This document shows positions 48,722-57,900 of a DNA stretch of 64,000 nucleotides, piece by piece. The notes beneath the pieces are model-generated. The model saw nothing but the letters and a program-made list of their open reading frames with translations, had not been told where the DNA came from and made no database searches. Every line of letters starts with the position of its first letter. The first letter of the stretch is position 1. Position numbers and translations under genes: made by a program. Origin of the DNA: Nocardiopsis potens DSM 45234 (GTDB lineage: Bacteria > Actinomycetota > Actinomycetes > Streptosporangiales > Streptosporangiaceae); NCBI RefSeq assembly GCF_000341105.1, contig NZ_ANBB01000050.1, positions 1 through 64,000 on the forward strand, read 5' to 3'.

Positions 48722-48898
48722 AACCGAGAAGACGGGCGCTCCGGGCCTCCCGGACCGCCCCTGCCCGAGCAGCCCCTCCCGGCGGTGCGCCGCCCCCTCG
48801 CGGAAGGCGGCCGCCCGCCCCCGCCCGCCCCGGCGTCCCAGCGGGGCGCCGAGGGGTGGAGCGGCCCCCGGCCCCTGCCGCCCGGCCGCGGCCCCCGC

Positions 48899-48904
48899 GA
48901 TAAT
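48899..48904 (+). promoter_or_regulatory. -10 box of a leaderless gene
   Basis: GATAAT, a near-consensus -10, ends 7 bases before the ATG at 48912, with no ribosome-binding site between. Confidence 0.5.
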
Positions 48905-48911
48905 GCCGGGC

Positions 48912-49586
48912 ATGGAATCGGGAGACGAACGTTTCAAGCCCACCGGGCCCACCGGGCCGGCGGACGGGCCGCACCGCCCGCCGGGGCCTCCGCCGGCGCG
49001 GCCCGCCGCAGGGGGCGGGGGGAGCGGCGAGGCGGGCCGGCTGGACGAGGCGATGGCGCGGATCGCGCGGTTGGAGGACGCGGCCTTCCGGTCGCGGCGG
49101 GCCGCGCCGCTGCTGCGGCTCGCCACCGCAGGGCTGGCCTCCGGATTCACCGCGCTGGCCGTCTCCTGGTCGCTGCCCTGGCTCCGGGCCGACGTGCCGA
49201 TCGGCGGCGACGGCGGCTACGAGATCTTCTCCGCCCCCACCCGCAGCGCGACCACTGGGGCCGAACTGCTCGGCTGGGCGGTGCTCCGGCCGGAAGGGCA
49301 CCAGGGCATGGAGATCACCCTGGTCGCCCTGGTCCCGATCCTCACGGCCATGCTCGCCGCGGCGGCCGTCCTGGTCCACTCGGCCGAGGCGACCCGGGTG
49401 GCGGCCACCATCGCCGGCGGGCTGGGCACGATCTCCGCACTGCTCCTCTGGGCCGGCTGGGACAACAGCGCGACCGTGCCGACCACCGGCATGCTCACCG
49501 CACTGCTCGGCTGCGCGATGGTGTGCGCCTCCTCGGCCCTGTGGAGCGCCGGGGAGCGGGCGGCGAACGGGGGCCCGCCGCCCTGA
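48912..49586 (+). CDS. membrane protein with Pro/Gly-rich N-terminus
   Basis: 224 residues from the ATG at 48912 (MESGDERFKPTGPTGPAD), chosen over the ATG at 48903 because the -10 box ends 7 bases before it. The first 40 residues are Pro/Gly-rich and cytoplasmic, then a short coiled segment (LDEAMARIARLEDAAFRSRR). Four membrane helices follow, at about 72-92, 140-160, 168-186 and 194-212. Between helices 1 and 2 is an external loop (PIGGDGGYEIFSAPTRS). The family is not recognised; similar architecture occurs in many actinobacterial membrane proteins of unknown function. Confidence 0.75.
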   Translation: MESGDERFKPTGPTGPADGPHRPPGPPPARPAAGGGGSGEAGRLDEAMARIARLEDAAFRSRRAAPLLRLATAGLASGFTALAVSWSLPWLRADVPIGGDGGYEIFSAPTRSATTGAELLGWAVLRPEGHQGMEITLVALVPILTAMLAAAAVLVHSAEATRVAATIAGGLGTISALLLWAGWDNSATVPTTGMLTALLGCAMVCASSALWSAGERAANGGPPP

Positions 49587-49786
49587 GGCGGTCCGCCCCC
49601 CTGCCGTCCACCGCCTCTTACCGCAGGCCGCCCGAGGGGCGCCGGCCCCGGGGCGGGGCGGCGCCCGGGGAGAGCAGGTCGGCCGCGGCCGCACCCCGCC
49701 GGCCGGCCCGGGTAGGGGGAACAGGCCTGCCGAAGGTGGTGCCGGCACGATCGAGCGGCGGCCGGCGGCCTGGTTGGCTTCGCCGC

Positions 49787-51085
49787 ATGAGTGAGAACGC
49801 ACCGAAGAACGACCGGAAGAGCGGCGGGCGCGCGGCCCGGCGCGGCCCGCTCCGCGCGGGGGCCGTCGCCGCCGGGGCCCTGCTGGCCCTGCCCGCGGCG
49901 GGCGCGGCGGCCGACACCGCGGGCGGGACGGGCTTCCGCTTCGAGGTGCCCGAACCCACCGGCGGGTCCGCCGTCGGGGTGGCGGAGCTGCACTTCGTCG
50001 ATGAGAGCCGGGACCAGTGGGAGGCCGACGGCCCCCGCGCCTTCATGGCGAGCGTCTGGTACCCCGCCGACCCGGACGCCGCCACCGAGCCGGCCGGCTA
50101 CATGCCGCAGCGGGTGGGCGAGCTCTTCGCCGAGTCCCAGGGCATCACCGAGGAGATCGACTGGGAGGGCAGCCGGGTCTCCGCCGGACTCGGCGCGCCG
50201 GCCGACCCGGACGCCGGCGGGCTGCCCGTGGTGCTCTACTCGCCCGGCGGGGGCAGCCCCCGGGGACTGGGCACCACCCTCGCCGAGGACCTCGCGTCCC
50301 ACGGGTACGTGGTGGTCGCCATGGACCACACCGGTGAGGCCCCGGTCCGCTTCCCGGACGGCAGGGTGGACGAGCCGCGCATGGACACCGGGGACCCCGA
50401 ACTGCTCACCAGGCTCATGACCGAGCGGGTGGCCGACGCCCGCTTCGTACTGGACCGGCTGGAGGACGCCCGGGACGGGCGGCCCGCCCCGGAGGGGGCC
50501 GCGCTGCCGCCGGGCGTCGCCGACCTGCTGGACCTCTCCGAGGTCGGGATGTTCGGCCACTCCATGGGCGGCTCCGCCGCCGCGCACACCATGCACCAGG
50601 ACGGGCGCGTGGACGCCGGGGCCGACCTGGACGGATCGATCGCCTTCAGCGTGGAGGGCGGCGGCTTCGAGGAGGCCTTCCCGGTCGCGGACGAAGGACT
50701 GGACCGGCCGTTCCTCCTCGTCGGCGGGAGCAGACAGGCGGAGGAGCCGGGCGCCGGCCCCGTCCCCAACACCCACCTGACCTTCGAGGACTGGGGGCGC
50801 TTCTGGGACAACTCCACCGGATGGAAGCGGGACGTGAACTTCCCTGAGGCGCGGCACTTCAGCTTCACCGACGCCCAGGCACTGGTGCCGCAGTTCCAGG
50901 AGGAGTTCGGGCTGACCGACGAGGAGGCGGCGCGCAGCATCGGCACCGCCGAGGACCCGGCCCGGCTGCACGCCACCCAGCGCGCGTTCGTCGCGGCCTT
51001 CTTCGACCGGCACCTCAAGGGCGAGCCGCGGCCGATCCTCGACGGCCCGACCCCGGACCACCCGGACGTGAGGTTCATCGAATGA
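49787..51085 (+). CDS. secreted PAF-acetylhydrolase-like alpha/beta hydrolase
   Basis: 432 residues from the ATG at 49787. The N-terminus is a signal peptide with twin-arginine-like content (RAARRGPLRAGAVAAGALLA, ending AAGAAA). The enzyme has VVLYSPGGGSPRG (oxyanion region), SHGYVVVAMDHTGEAP, the nucleophile elbow GHSMGG, an Asp in GADLDGSIAF, and a catalytic His in EARHFSFTD. This matches PAF-AH isoform II/cutinase-like lipases of actinomycetes. It hydrolyses short acyl esters outside the cell. It stands alone; the next gene is convergent. Confidence 0.87.
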   Translation: MSENAPKNDRKSGGRAARRGPLRAGAVAAGALLALPAAGAAADTAGGTGFRFEVPEPTGGSAVGVAELHFVDESRDQWEADGPRAFMASVWYPADPDAATEPAGYMPQRVGELFAESQGITEEIDWEGSRVSAGLGAPADPDAGGLPVVLYSPGGGSPRGLGTTLAEDLASHGYVVVAMDHTGEAPVRFPDGRVDEPRMDTGDPELLTRLMTERVADARFVLDRLEDARDGRPAPEGAALPPGVADLLDLSEVGMFGHSMGGSAAAHTMHQDGRVDAGADLDGSIAFSVEGGGFEEAFPVADEGLDRPFLLVGGSRQAEEPGAGPVPNTHLTFEDWGRFWDNSTGWKRDVNFPEARHFSFTDAQALVPQFQEEFGLTDEEAARSIGTAEDPARLHATQRAFVAAFFDRHLKGEPRPILDGPTPDHPDVRFIE

Positions 51086-51291
51086 GCACCGGTCGCTCCG
51101 CTCCCGGGCCGCGGATCCGCCCGGGCGGTACCTCGGAGCGGAGCGGCGCCCGCGCCGGGTCCCGCCCCGGCCGCCCCGCCGAGGACACCGCGGGGCGCGG
51201 GGCCGGCGGGCCCTGCACCGCGGGGACGGGGCGGGCGGCGGGGCGCGCTCCCGCGTCCGCCGCCCCCTTCTCCCGGCGGCGGGCCGGGGGC

Positions 51292-53112
51292 CTACTCCCC
51301 GCCGCCCTCGTCGTCGGCGGAGAGGACCTCCTCGGCGAGGCGGAGGATCTCGGCAGAGGCCTCCGGGGCGGCCTGCACCAGCCGGGCCAGCGAGCCCAGG
51401 ACGGTGACCGGGCGCTCGCGGGCGGCCTCGGCGGCGGCCAGGAAGCGCCAGGAGACCAGCTCGGCGACGTCCTCCCGGGCCTCGGGGTGGGTCCAGGCGG
51501 TGGCGACCAGGGCGAGCAGCGCCGCCTCGGTCACCCAGTCCTCCGGGCCGTAGGCCAGGTCCACCAGGACGCGGCGGCGCTCGGACCCCTCCCACGGCTC
51601 GTCGCTGCGGTGGTGGGCGATGCCCAGGCAGGCCCAGGACTGCACCCGGCGCACCCAGGCCGGCCACACCCCCGGCGTCCCGGTGGGCGGCTCCGGCGGG
51701 TGCACCAGCACCCCGAGCAGGTCCTCCAGCGGGAGCCCGGACAGGTGCACGGCGTCGTCGTAGGCGCCGGGGAGGTGCCGCCACGGGTAGGCGGCCGCGC
51801 GGCGGACCGCCTCGGCGGACTCCGCCGCGGGCGGCGGGACGTCCGGCCGGGCGGCGGTCCCGTCGTAGGCCCACACCCGCCGGTCGACGCGGCGCACCGG
51901 CCCGCGGTCGAACACCTCGGGGACCGGCCGCCGGGCGTCGGGCTCCTGCACCTCGTTGATCTGCACCGAGGAGCCCGGCAGGGCGCGGCAGAAGGCGAGC
52001 AGCGCGCTGGGCGGCTCCGGTGCGGACACGGTCAGCGCCGCGCTCGGCAGGTCCTCCGGGGCGGCGTCGTCGTACTCGCCGTCCTCCAGGAAGCGGTGCA
52101 GCACGTTGGTGACCGCCTCGGCGGGCGGCGGGATCGGCCCCAGCCAGTAGCGGGACTGGGAGCTCTGCGCCAGCACGTTGTCGCCGTGCGCGTTGTCCGG
52201 GTGGTCGCGCAGGTGGTCGGCGAGCTCGACGAGGTGGTGCAGCGAACCGTCCAGGCGGAACCGGAGGCCGCGGGAGGTGGGGAAGGCGCTGGGGTCGTCC
52301 GGTTCGAACGCCAGCCCGCGCTCCACCCAGGACAGGCCGTCCCGGGGGCGGCCGGCCGAGGCGAGCAGCTCGCCGATGTCGGTGTGGAGCGCGGCGTTGG
52401 TCGGGTCGAAGCCGAGCGCGCGGATCCACGCGTCCTCCGCCTCCTGCCAGCGCTGCTCGGCGCGGTAGGCGTACCCGGCGGCGGTCGCGGCGTGGAAGGA
52501 CGGGTCCAGCCGCTCGGAGCGGAGCGCGAGCTCGATCGCCTCCCCGGTGTCGCCGGTGCGGCGGAGCAGCATCGACGCCGACCACATCAGCGCGGCGTGC
52601 TCGGGGTCGGCGGCCAGCACGGAGCGGACCAGGGACAGGTAGGGGGCGACGGCCGCGCGCCCCTCCTCGGGGACCGGGTCGTCCAGCGCGGAGACGAGCC
52701 GGAGCAGCGAGGTGTGCACGAGCTCGGCGGGGAGCCGGCCGGTGGTCGCGGGGTCGTGCATCCAGGCGGAGTCGGCCCAGGCGCCGTCGGGCCGGTGGCA
52801 CTGGGCCGAGACCAGCAGCGGCAGCGCCTCCTCGTACCGGCCCAGGGCGGCCAGAACGTGCGCCCGCGCCACCACCGTGCCGAGGAAGACCGACTTGTCC
52901 AGCGGGAACAGGTCCGGTCCGCCGTCCGGGCGCACGGCCAGCCGGGCGAGCAGCTCATGGGCCTCGGGCAGCGCCGGTTCGAAGACGAGGGCCCGGGCGA
53001 CGTGGTCGGCGGCGTGCCGCAGGTCGCCCTCGTCCAGCGCGAGCCGGGCCATGCTCAGCTCGCCCTGCGCCTCCAGCCTCGGGTCGGCGGTGCCTTCGTG
53101 TCCCTCAGTCAT
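51292..53112 (-). CDS. tetratricopeptide repeat protein
   Basis: 606 residues from the ATG at 53112 (MTEGHEGTADPRLEAQGELS) behind GAGGGG. TPR units fill about residues 15-275 (ALDEGDLRHAADHVARALVF, ARAHVLAALGRYEEALPLLV, GYAYRAEQRWQEAEDAWIRA, LHTDIGELLASAGRPRDGLS). The second half has a different, helical domain (PEDLPSAALTVSAPEPPSA and WACLGIAHHRSDEPWEGSER) with no known motif. It is cytoplasmic with no signal. Probably a scaffolding or sensing protein; partner unknown. Confidence 0.85.
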   Translation of the reverse strand: MTEGHEGTADPRLEAQGELSMARLALDEGDLRHAADHVARALVFEPALPEAHELLARLAVRPDGGPDLFPLDKSVFLGTVVARAHVLAALGRYEEALPLLVSAQCHRPDGAWADSAWMHDPATTGRLPAELVHTSLLRLVSALDDPVPEEGRAAVAPYLSLVRSVLAADPEHAALMWSASMLLRRTGDTGEAIELALRSERLDPSFHAATAAGYAYRAEQRWQEAEDAWIRALGFDPTNAALHTDIGELLASAGRPRDGLSWVERGLAFEPDDPSAFPTSRGLRFRLDGSLHHLVELADHLRDHPDNAHGDNVLAQSSQSRYWLGPIPPPAEAVTNVLHRFLEDGEYDDAAPEDLPSAALTVSAPEPPSALLAFCRALPGSSVQINEVQEPDARRPVPEVFDRGPVRRVDRRVWAYDGTAARPDVPPPAAESAEAVRRAAAYPWRHLPGAYDDAVHLSGLPLEDLLGVLVHPPEPPTGTPGVWPAWVRRVQSWACLGIAHHRSDEPWEGSERRRVLVDLAYGPEDWVTEAALLALVATAWTHPEAREDVAELVSWRFLAAAEAARERPVTVLGSLARLVQAAPEASAEILRLAEEVLSADDEGGGE

Positions 53113-53271
53113 CAGCCCCTCACACCCTCCGATTTGCGGGTTTATGTGAAGGACTCTTCCACAACGGAGGGACACCGGGCGACCTTCCGTGCGGTTCTTC
53201 CCGCCCGCGTCCTCCCCTCCGCCCCCCGCCGGTCCGGCCGGACACGGCCGGCCGGGGCGCCGGGCCCCGGG

Positions 53272-53784
53272 TCACCGCGCGGGGCGGCGGCGGGCCCGGT
53301 CCAGGTCGCGGGCGAGGTGCGAGCGGTGCAGGCGCCGGGTGCGCAGCAGTCGGGCCAGGTCGGCGCGGTTGTCGTGGGAGAGCTGCACGTGGAAGTAGTT
53401 CACCTGCTCCACCACCGCGAAGAGCCAGAGGAGGACGCCGGGCCAGAACCGGGTGCCCGTGTCGCCGAGGAGCGGGGCCGCCGCGATGGCGGCCGCCCCC
53501 GCGGCCAGCAGGGCGAGGTTCACCCGCTTCAGCACGGCGAAGACCGGCATGCCCGGGGGGAGCGGCAGGCCCCGGACCAGCTGCCGCCGCTTGGCCCACC
53601 AGTACGCGCCGCCCTCGGCGAGCACGAGGAAGAGCAGCCCCAGCCCGACCGTGTTGGCGGTGCTGAACGGCATCTCCCACAGCAGCGCCACCGCCGCGAA
53701 CACCGGGATGCACAGCGGCTCCGCCACGGCCAGGCCGCGGATCCGGCGCACCACCGGCCCGCTCCTCGCCCGGCGGACGGTCAC
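53272..53784 (-). CDS. membrane protein, unknown function
   Basis: 170 residues, GTG at 53784 overlapping the stop of the upstream HAD-like gene by 4 bases (GTGA), so the two are co-translated. Four hydrophobic segments at about 20-36, 44-60, 83-102 and 114-130, then a basic tail (LRTRRLHRSHLARDLDRARR) that probably stays in the cytoplasm. A FHVQLSHDNRADL segment precedes the tail. The family is not recognised. Coupling to a HAD-like protein hints at a shared role. Confidence 0.75.
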   Translation of the reverse strand: MTVRRARSGPVVRRIRGLAVAEPLCIPVFAAVALLWEMPFSTANTVGLGLLFLVLAEGGAYWWAKRRQLVRGLPLPPGMPVFAVLKRVNLALLAAGAAAIAAAPLLGDTGTRFWPGVLLWLFAVVEQVNYFHVQLSHDNRADLARLLRTRRLHRSHLARDLDRARRRPAR

Positions 53785-54413
53785 GGCGCCCCGCCCGCCG
53801 TGCCCGCGCCCCGGGGCGGCAGGGTGGCCAGGATCAGCCCGGTCAGCTCGGGCCAGGTGTCGGCGCGCACCGCCCAGCCGGGGACCTCGGACGGCGGCTC
53901 CTCCTTGCCCAGGCCGCCGGTGAACAGGTACCGGTGCGGCACGGTGTCCAGGTGGACCAGGACGTCCAGCAGGTCGTCGACGAAGTGCGTGACGCCCAGC
54001 CGCGCGGCGACCGGCGCCTTGTCCGGCCGCTCCCGGACGAAGTGCAGGTTCTCCGGCGGGACGCCGGTGCGCTCGGCGAACCGGTGCACCGCCAGCCAGT
54101 CCCTGGTGCGCTGCGCGGTCCGCGGCCCGGCCTTGGAGATCACGCGGACCCGGCCGTCGAAGGCCTCGGTGAGCGCGGCGAGCGCGGTGAACACCCCGGG
54201 GACCGCCGGGGTGCTCATCGGGTCGTCGCCGAAGAACGAGGTGTCGGTGCCGTCGGCGATCCGGTCGATCACCACCCCGCCCACGTCCACCCCGAGCAGG
54301 GGAGGGCCGGGCGGCTCCTCCGGCCCGCGCCGGGCGGTCGCCGGCCCGCCTTCGGGCGGAGCCGCCGGGCGGTGCGGGCCGTGCGGGCCGTGCGCACGGG
54401 GGAGGTTCTGCAT
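53781..54413 (-). CDS. HAD-like protein
   Basis: 210 residues. A Pro/Gly/His-rich N-terminus (about 1-38) leads to LLGVDVGGVVIDRIADGTD, with the Asp-x-Gly-x-Val-like HAD motif I (nucleophile Asp but no second Asp in the usual place). Later come VRVISKAGPRTAQRTRDWLA (motif II-like Ser) and VTHFVDDLLDVLVHLDTVPH (motif IV Asp pair). It resembles 5'-nucleotidase-like HAD proteins. With the altered first motif, phosphatase activity is uncertain. It is the first gene of a two-gene operon with a membrane protein. Confidence 0.72.
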   Translation of the reverse strand: MQNLPRAHGPHGPHRPAAPPEGGPATARRGPEEPPGPPLLGVDVGGVVIDRIADGTDTSFFGDDPMSTPAVPGVFTALAALTEAFDGRVRVISKAGPRTAQRTRDWLAVHRFAERTGVPPENLHFVRERPDKAPVAARLGVTHFVDDLLDVLVHLDTVPHRYLFTGGLGKEEPPSEVPGWAVRADTWPELTGLILATLPPRGAGTAGGAP

Positions 54414-54462
54414 GGCGCGAACCTATCGCTCCGCCCCCGCGCGCACCGACCCCGCCCGGGGC

Positions 54463-55929
54463 TCAGACGAACAGGCCGACCAGAGCCGCCACCGCGAAGC
54501 CCACCACGGACAGCACCGTCTCCAGCACCGTCCAGGTGCGCAGGGTGTCCCGCTCGGAGATCCCGAAGTACTTGGCGACGATCCAGAACCCGCCGTCGTT
54601 GACGTGCGAGGCGAAGATCGACCCGGCCGAGATCGCCATGATCACCAGGGCGATGGCGGGCTGGGAGTACTCGCCGCCGGACAGCAGCGGCGCGACGATG
54701 CCCGCGGTGGTCACGATCGCCACCGTCGCCGAGCCCTGCGCCACCCGGAGCGCCACCGCGAGCAGCCAGGCCAGCACGATCACCGGCATCCCGGCGCCCT
54801 GGAACACGTCGGCCAGCGCCTGGGCGATCCCGGTGCCCTGCAGCACCGCACCGAACACGCCGCCCGCGCCGACCACCAGCAGGATGTTGCCGACCGGCTT
54901 GAGCGAGTTGGTGGAGACGGTCTCCAGCGACTTGCGGCTCCACCCCTGCCTGACCCCGAGCAGCCAGTACGCCAGCAGCAGCGCGATGGTCAGCGCGACG
55001 AACGGGTTGCCGGCGAACTCCAGCACGGTGCGCGGCGCCGACTCCTCCATGGCGATCGAGGAGAAGGTGGCCAGCAGGATCAGCACCAGCGGGACGCCGA
55101 TGATGGCCAGCACCGCGCCGAGCGGCGCCGGCTTCTCGACCGCGGCGCCGCCCTTGGCGCGGCGCTCCGCCTCGACCGCGGCCCGGGACTCCTCGGCGGC
55201 CTCCACCATGTCCTGCGGGACCGCGACGAACACCCGGCGGCCGATCCAGGCGGAGAACGCCCAGCCTGCGACCACTGCGGGGATGCCGCAGACCAGGCCC
55301 ATGATGATGACCCAGCCCAGGTCGACGCCGAGCAGCCCGGCGGCGGCCACCGGGCCGGGGTGCGGCGGCAGGAAGGCGTGCGTCATGGACAGCCCGGCCA
55401 GCATCGGCATGGCGTACAGCACCACCGACTTTCCGGACCGCCTGGCCGCCGCGTAGACCAGCGGCGCGAGCACGAAGATGCCGACGTCGAAGAAGACCGG
55501 GATGCCGAAGACCAGGCCGGTCAGGCCCATGGCGAGCGGGGCGCGCCGCTCGCCGAACAGCCGCTCGATCCGCTGCGCCAGCACGGCGGCGCCGCCGCTG
55601 GTCTCCAGGATCGAGCCGATCATCGTGCCCAGGCCGATGATGATGGCGACGTGGCCGAGGATGCCGCCCATCCCCGATTCGATCAGCGAGACCGCGTCGG
55701 ATTTCTGGACGGTGCCGAACAGGTCGGTGACCGACAGGCCGGCGGCCAGGCCGACGGCGATCGACACCGCGAGCAGCGCCACGAACGGCTGCAGCCGGAA
55801 CCGGATGATGAGCAGGAGCAGCAGGGCGATGCCGAGGACCGCGATGGTGATCAGTCCTGCGGTCCCTGGGATGAAGGCGAGGAGGCCGCCGGACGCGGTG
55901 CCTTCCCCGGCGGCTGCGCTGAGGTGCAT
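54463..55929 (-). CDS. GntP family permease
   Basis: 488 residues, ATG at 55929 behind CCTCCC-complement GGGAGG. About 12-14 helices with GntP blocks: IIIGLGTMIGSILETSGGA, LVFGIPVFFDVGIFVLAPLV, HAFLPPHPGPVAAAGLLGVD, GQGSATVAIVTTAGIVAPLL (as RVAQGSATVAIVTTAG), and SHVNDGGFWIVAKYFGIS. Members import gluconate-type sugar acids, and some (DsdX) import D-serine. Next to a D-amino-acid deaminase-like enzyme and a sugar-acid kinase, either substrate class fits. Confidence 0.92.
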   Translation of the reverse strand: MHLSAAAGEGTASGGLLAFIPGTAGLITIAVLGIALLLLLIIRFRLQPFVALLAVSIAVGLAAGLSVTDLFGTVQKSDAVSLIESGMGGILGHVAIIIGLGTMIGSILETSGGAAVLAQRIERLFGERRAPLAMGLTGLVFGIPVFFDVGIFVLAPLVYAAARRSGKSVVLYAMPMLAGLSMTHAFLPPHPGPVAAAGLLGVDLGWVIIMGLVCGIPAVVAGWAFSAWIGRRVFVAVPQDMVEAAEESRAAVEAERRAKGGAAVEKPAPLGAVLAIIGVPLVLILLATFSSIAMEESAPRTVLEFAGNPFVALTIALLLAYWLLGVRQGWSRKSLETVSTNSLKPVGNILLVVGAGGVFGAVLQGTGIAQALADVFQGAGMPVIVLAWLLAVALRVAQGSATVAIVTTAGIVAPLLSGGEYSQPAIALVIMAISAGSIFASHVNDGGFWIVAKYFGISERDTLRTWTVLETVLSVVGFAVAALVGLFV

Positions 55930-56662
55930 GGGAGGTACGTCTTTTCGCTCGGTGGTGGACGGAGGGGGTGCTCCCCGGCCGGAGGGCCGGGTTCGGGGTA
56001 CGCCGACGGAGGCCGGGGCGGGATCCTGCTCCGGCCGGGTGTGCGTGAGCGGGGGCGGGTGCGGGGCGGCCCCGTTCCGGCGGGGCCGCGCGGGGTCGTC
56101 GGCGGCGGTCGTGCAGGGGCGGAGCGGTCCGCGCGTGCTCCGCCGAGAAGGGGCGCCGGCGGCCGGGGTCCTCGGGCTCCTTCCGTGCCGGGCGCGAGGG
56201 CCGGGGCCGGCGGCCGCCCGGTCGGGGCGGTCCTCCCGTCCTTGTGCGGACCGGCCGGTCCTGCGGCGGGCGGCGGGTGCGCCCCTCTTCCCGGAGGCGG
56301 CGGGTCAGGGCCGCGGGAGACGCTCCTCGGGCGCTCTCCTCCGGCTGCTCCGGAGCGCTCGGCGGGGCGGGCCGGTGCACCGGCCGCTCCCCGGGGTCGT
56401 CCTCTTCACCGCCCGCCCCTCGGCGGGCGCGGTTCTATGTGCGCCGCGGTGTGCGCTCCGGGGGCGAGGGGCGGCCGGGGCGGGGCCGCGGTCCGCGCGG
56501 AGCCGCCGCGCGCCCCTCCCGTCCGGGCCCCGGCCGCCCGGCGGGCGCCGGCACCGGTGCGGGACGGGCGCGACCGGTACCGGCGGCGGCCCGCCGCGGT
56601 CCTCCCGGGGTCTCCGGGCCCGATCCGGGGCGGGGCGCCGGGGCCGCGGCCCCGGCGGGGCG
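55930..56662. other. 733-bp gap between ridA-like and permease genes
   Basis: Both flanking genes are on the minus strand. The stretch is very GC-rich, with long open frames that are all Arg/Pro/Gly-rich and start poorly. I support no gene. The permease-proximal part (about 55948-56000) has short GGCCGGAGGGCCGG-type hairpins. It probably holds a separate promoter or long leader for the permease gene. Confidence 0.45.
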
Positions 56663-57076
56663 TCAGCCCAGCACGGCCAGGGCGTCGACCTCCACCAGCA
56701 GGCCGGCGGGCAGGCCCACGTACACCGTGGTGCGGGCCGCCGGCGCCTCCTTCAGATCGGCGAAGTAGGAGTCGTAGATCTCGTTGAACTCGGCGAAGTG
56801 CGCGGTGTCGGTCAGGTAGACGCGGACCATCATCACGTCCTCCCAGGTCGCGCCGCCCTCCTCCAGGATCGCCTGGACGTTGGCGAAGGTCTGCAGGGTC
56901 TGCTCGCGCAGGGTCGGGCCGACCGGCTCCGGGGCCCGGCCCTCCACCGCCGGGCCGAACCCGACCTGCCCGGCGACCTGCAGGATGCCGCCCTTCTTCA
57001 CGCCGTGCGAGAACTTCGCCGGGGGCGTGGTGTGGGTGGCCGGGGTGAGGGCGGTCTTCTTCGACGGCTCGCTCAT
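56663..57076 (-). CDS. RidA family (YjgF/YER057c/UK114) protein
   Basis: 137 residues, ATG at 57076 behind AGGAGAG. Typical single-domain Rid fold: HGVKKGGILQVAGQVGFGP, REQTLQTFANVQAILEEGGA, VMMVRVYLTDTAHFAEFNEI with the conserved Arg, and PAARTTVYVGLPAGLLVEVD. RidA-type proteins hydrolyse reactive enamine/imine intermediates released by PLP-dependent dehydratases. That fits the PLP enzyme encoded nearby. It lies third in the kinase-regulator-Rid transcript (59 bases after the regulator). Confidence 0.93.
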   Translation of the reverse strand: MSEPSKKTALTPATHTTPPAKFSHGVKKGGILQVAGQVGFGPAVEGRAPEPVGPTLREQTLQTFANVQAILEEGGATWEDVMMVRVYLTDTAHFAEFNEIYDSYFADLKEAPAARTTVYVGLPAGLLVEVDALAVLG

Positions 57077-57135
57077 CGGTGCGCTCTCCTCATCAGTGGC
57101 TGTTCTTCGGTGCCGCGGGTACGGGTGCCCGGCGG

Positions 57136-57900
57136 TCAGGATCCGGTCGGCCCTCCGGGGGCCGTTCCGGAGTACTCCGCGGAGATCGCCTCGGCGGTGC
57201 GCCGGATCTGCGGGAGCAGGGCGAGGAGCCCGTCCGCGCCCACCACGACGTTGGGCGCGGACAGCGACATCGCCGCGGCGACGCGCCCGTCCGGGCCGCG
57301 GATCGGCGCCGCGACGCAGTTGATGGACTCCTCGTGGCCACCCAGATCGGTGGCCCACCCCTGCGCGCGCACCTTGGCCAGCTCGGCCAGGAAGGCCTGG
57401 GCGTCCGGTGTCGAGCGGGGCGTGTACCTGGGGTAGTCGAGGCGGCGGGCGACCTCGCGCCGCTCCGCCTCGGGGAGGTCGGCCAGCAGCAGCTTGGCCA
57501 CCGCGGCCACGGTGATCGCCACCGGCCGGCCGATGCGCGAGTACATCCGCACCGGGTACCGGCTGTCGACCTTGTCGATGTAGATGACCTCGCCCTCCTC
57601 GTACACCGCGAGGTGCACGGTGTGCCCGGTCTCGGCGTTCAGCCGGGCCAGGTGCGGGTGGGCGACGTCGCGCACGTCCAGCGACTCCATCGCCTGCTGG
57701 GCCAGGGCGAACAGCCGGGCGCCCAGCCGGTACCGCTGGTCGGGCTGGCGGTAGACCAGGCCGTGCTCGCACAGGGTGCGCAGCAGCCGCAGCGCGGTGG
57801 ACTTGTGCACGCCGAGCCGGGTGGCCACCTCCTCCAGGCCGGCGGGCCCCTCGGCGAGGAGCGGGAGGATGGTCAGGGCGCGGTCGACGGTCTGGCTCAT
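57136..57900 (-). CDS. IclR family transcriptional regulator
   Basis: 254 residues from the ATG at 57900 (MSQTVDRALTILPLLAEGPA). The N-terminal winged HTH has LEEVATRLGVHKSTALRLLR and TLCEHGLVYRQPDQRYRLGA. The C-terminal IclR effector domain has GHTVHLAVYEEGEVIYIDKV, RPVAITVAAVAKLLLADLPE, HEESINCVAAPIRGPDGRVA. It overlaps the kinase gene by 4 bases. It probably represses or activates the divergent kinase/PLP-enzyme promoters through the TTGCA palindrome at 59081, with a sugar-acid or amino-acid-derived ligand. Confidence 0.93.
   Translation of the reverse strand: MSQTVDRALTILPLLAEGPAGLEEVATRLGVHKSTALRLLRTLCEHGLVYRQPDQRYRLGARLFALAQQAMESLDVRDVAHPHLARLNAETGHTVHLAVYEEGEVIYIDKVDSRYPVRMYSRIGRPVAITVAAVAKLLLADLPEAERREVARRLDYPRYTPRSTPDAQAFLAELAKVRAQGWATDLGGHEESINCVAAPIRGPDGRVAAAMSLSAPNVVVGADGLLALLPQIRRTAEAISAEYSGTAPGGPTGS

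Noticed and set aside
48719-49786. In-frame extension of the PAF-AH-like esterase back to 48719
   Set aside because: It would run antiphase through the clear membrane protein gene at 48912-49586, and the esterase has its own signal peptide directly at 49787.
55930-56662. A gene between the ridA-like and permease genes
   Set aside because: All frames are Arg/Pro/Gly-rich shadows; none has a start with a ribosome-binding site or a recognisable motif.
51082-56787. 1901-codon open frame on the plus strand
   Set aside because: It runs antisense to five recognisable genes and has His/Gln/Arg/Gly-rich shadow composition without a signal, domain or ribosome-binding site.
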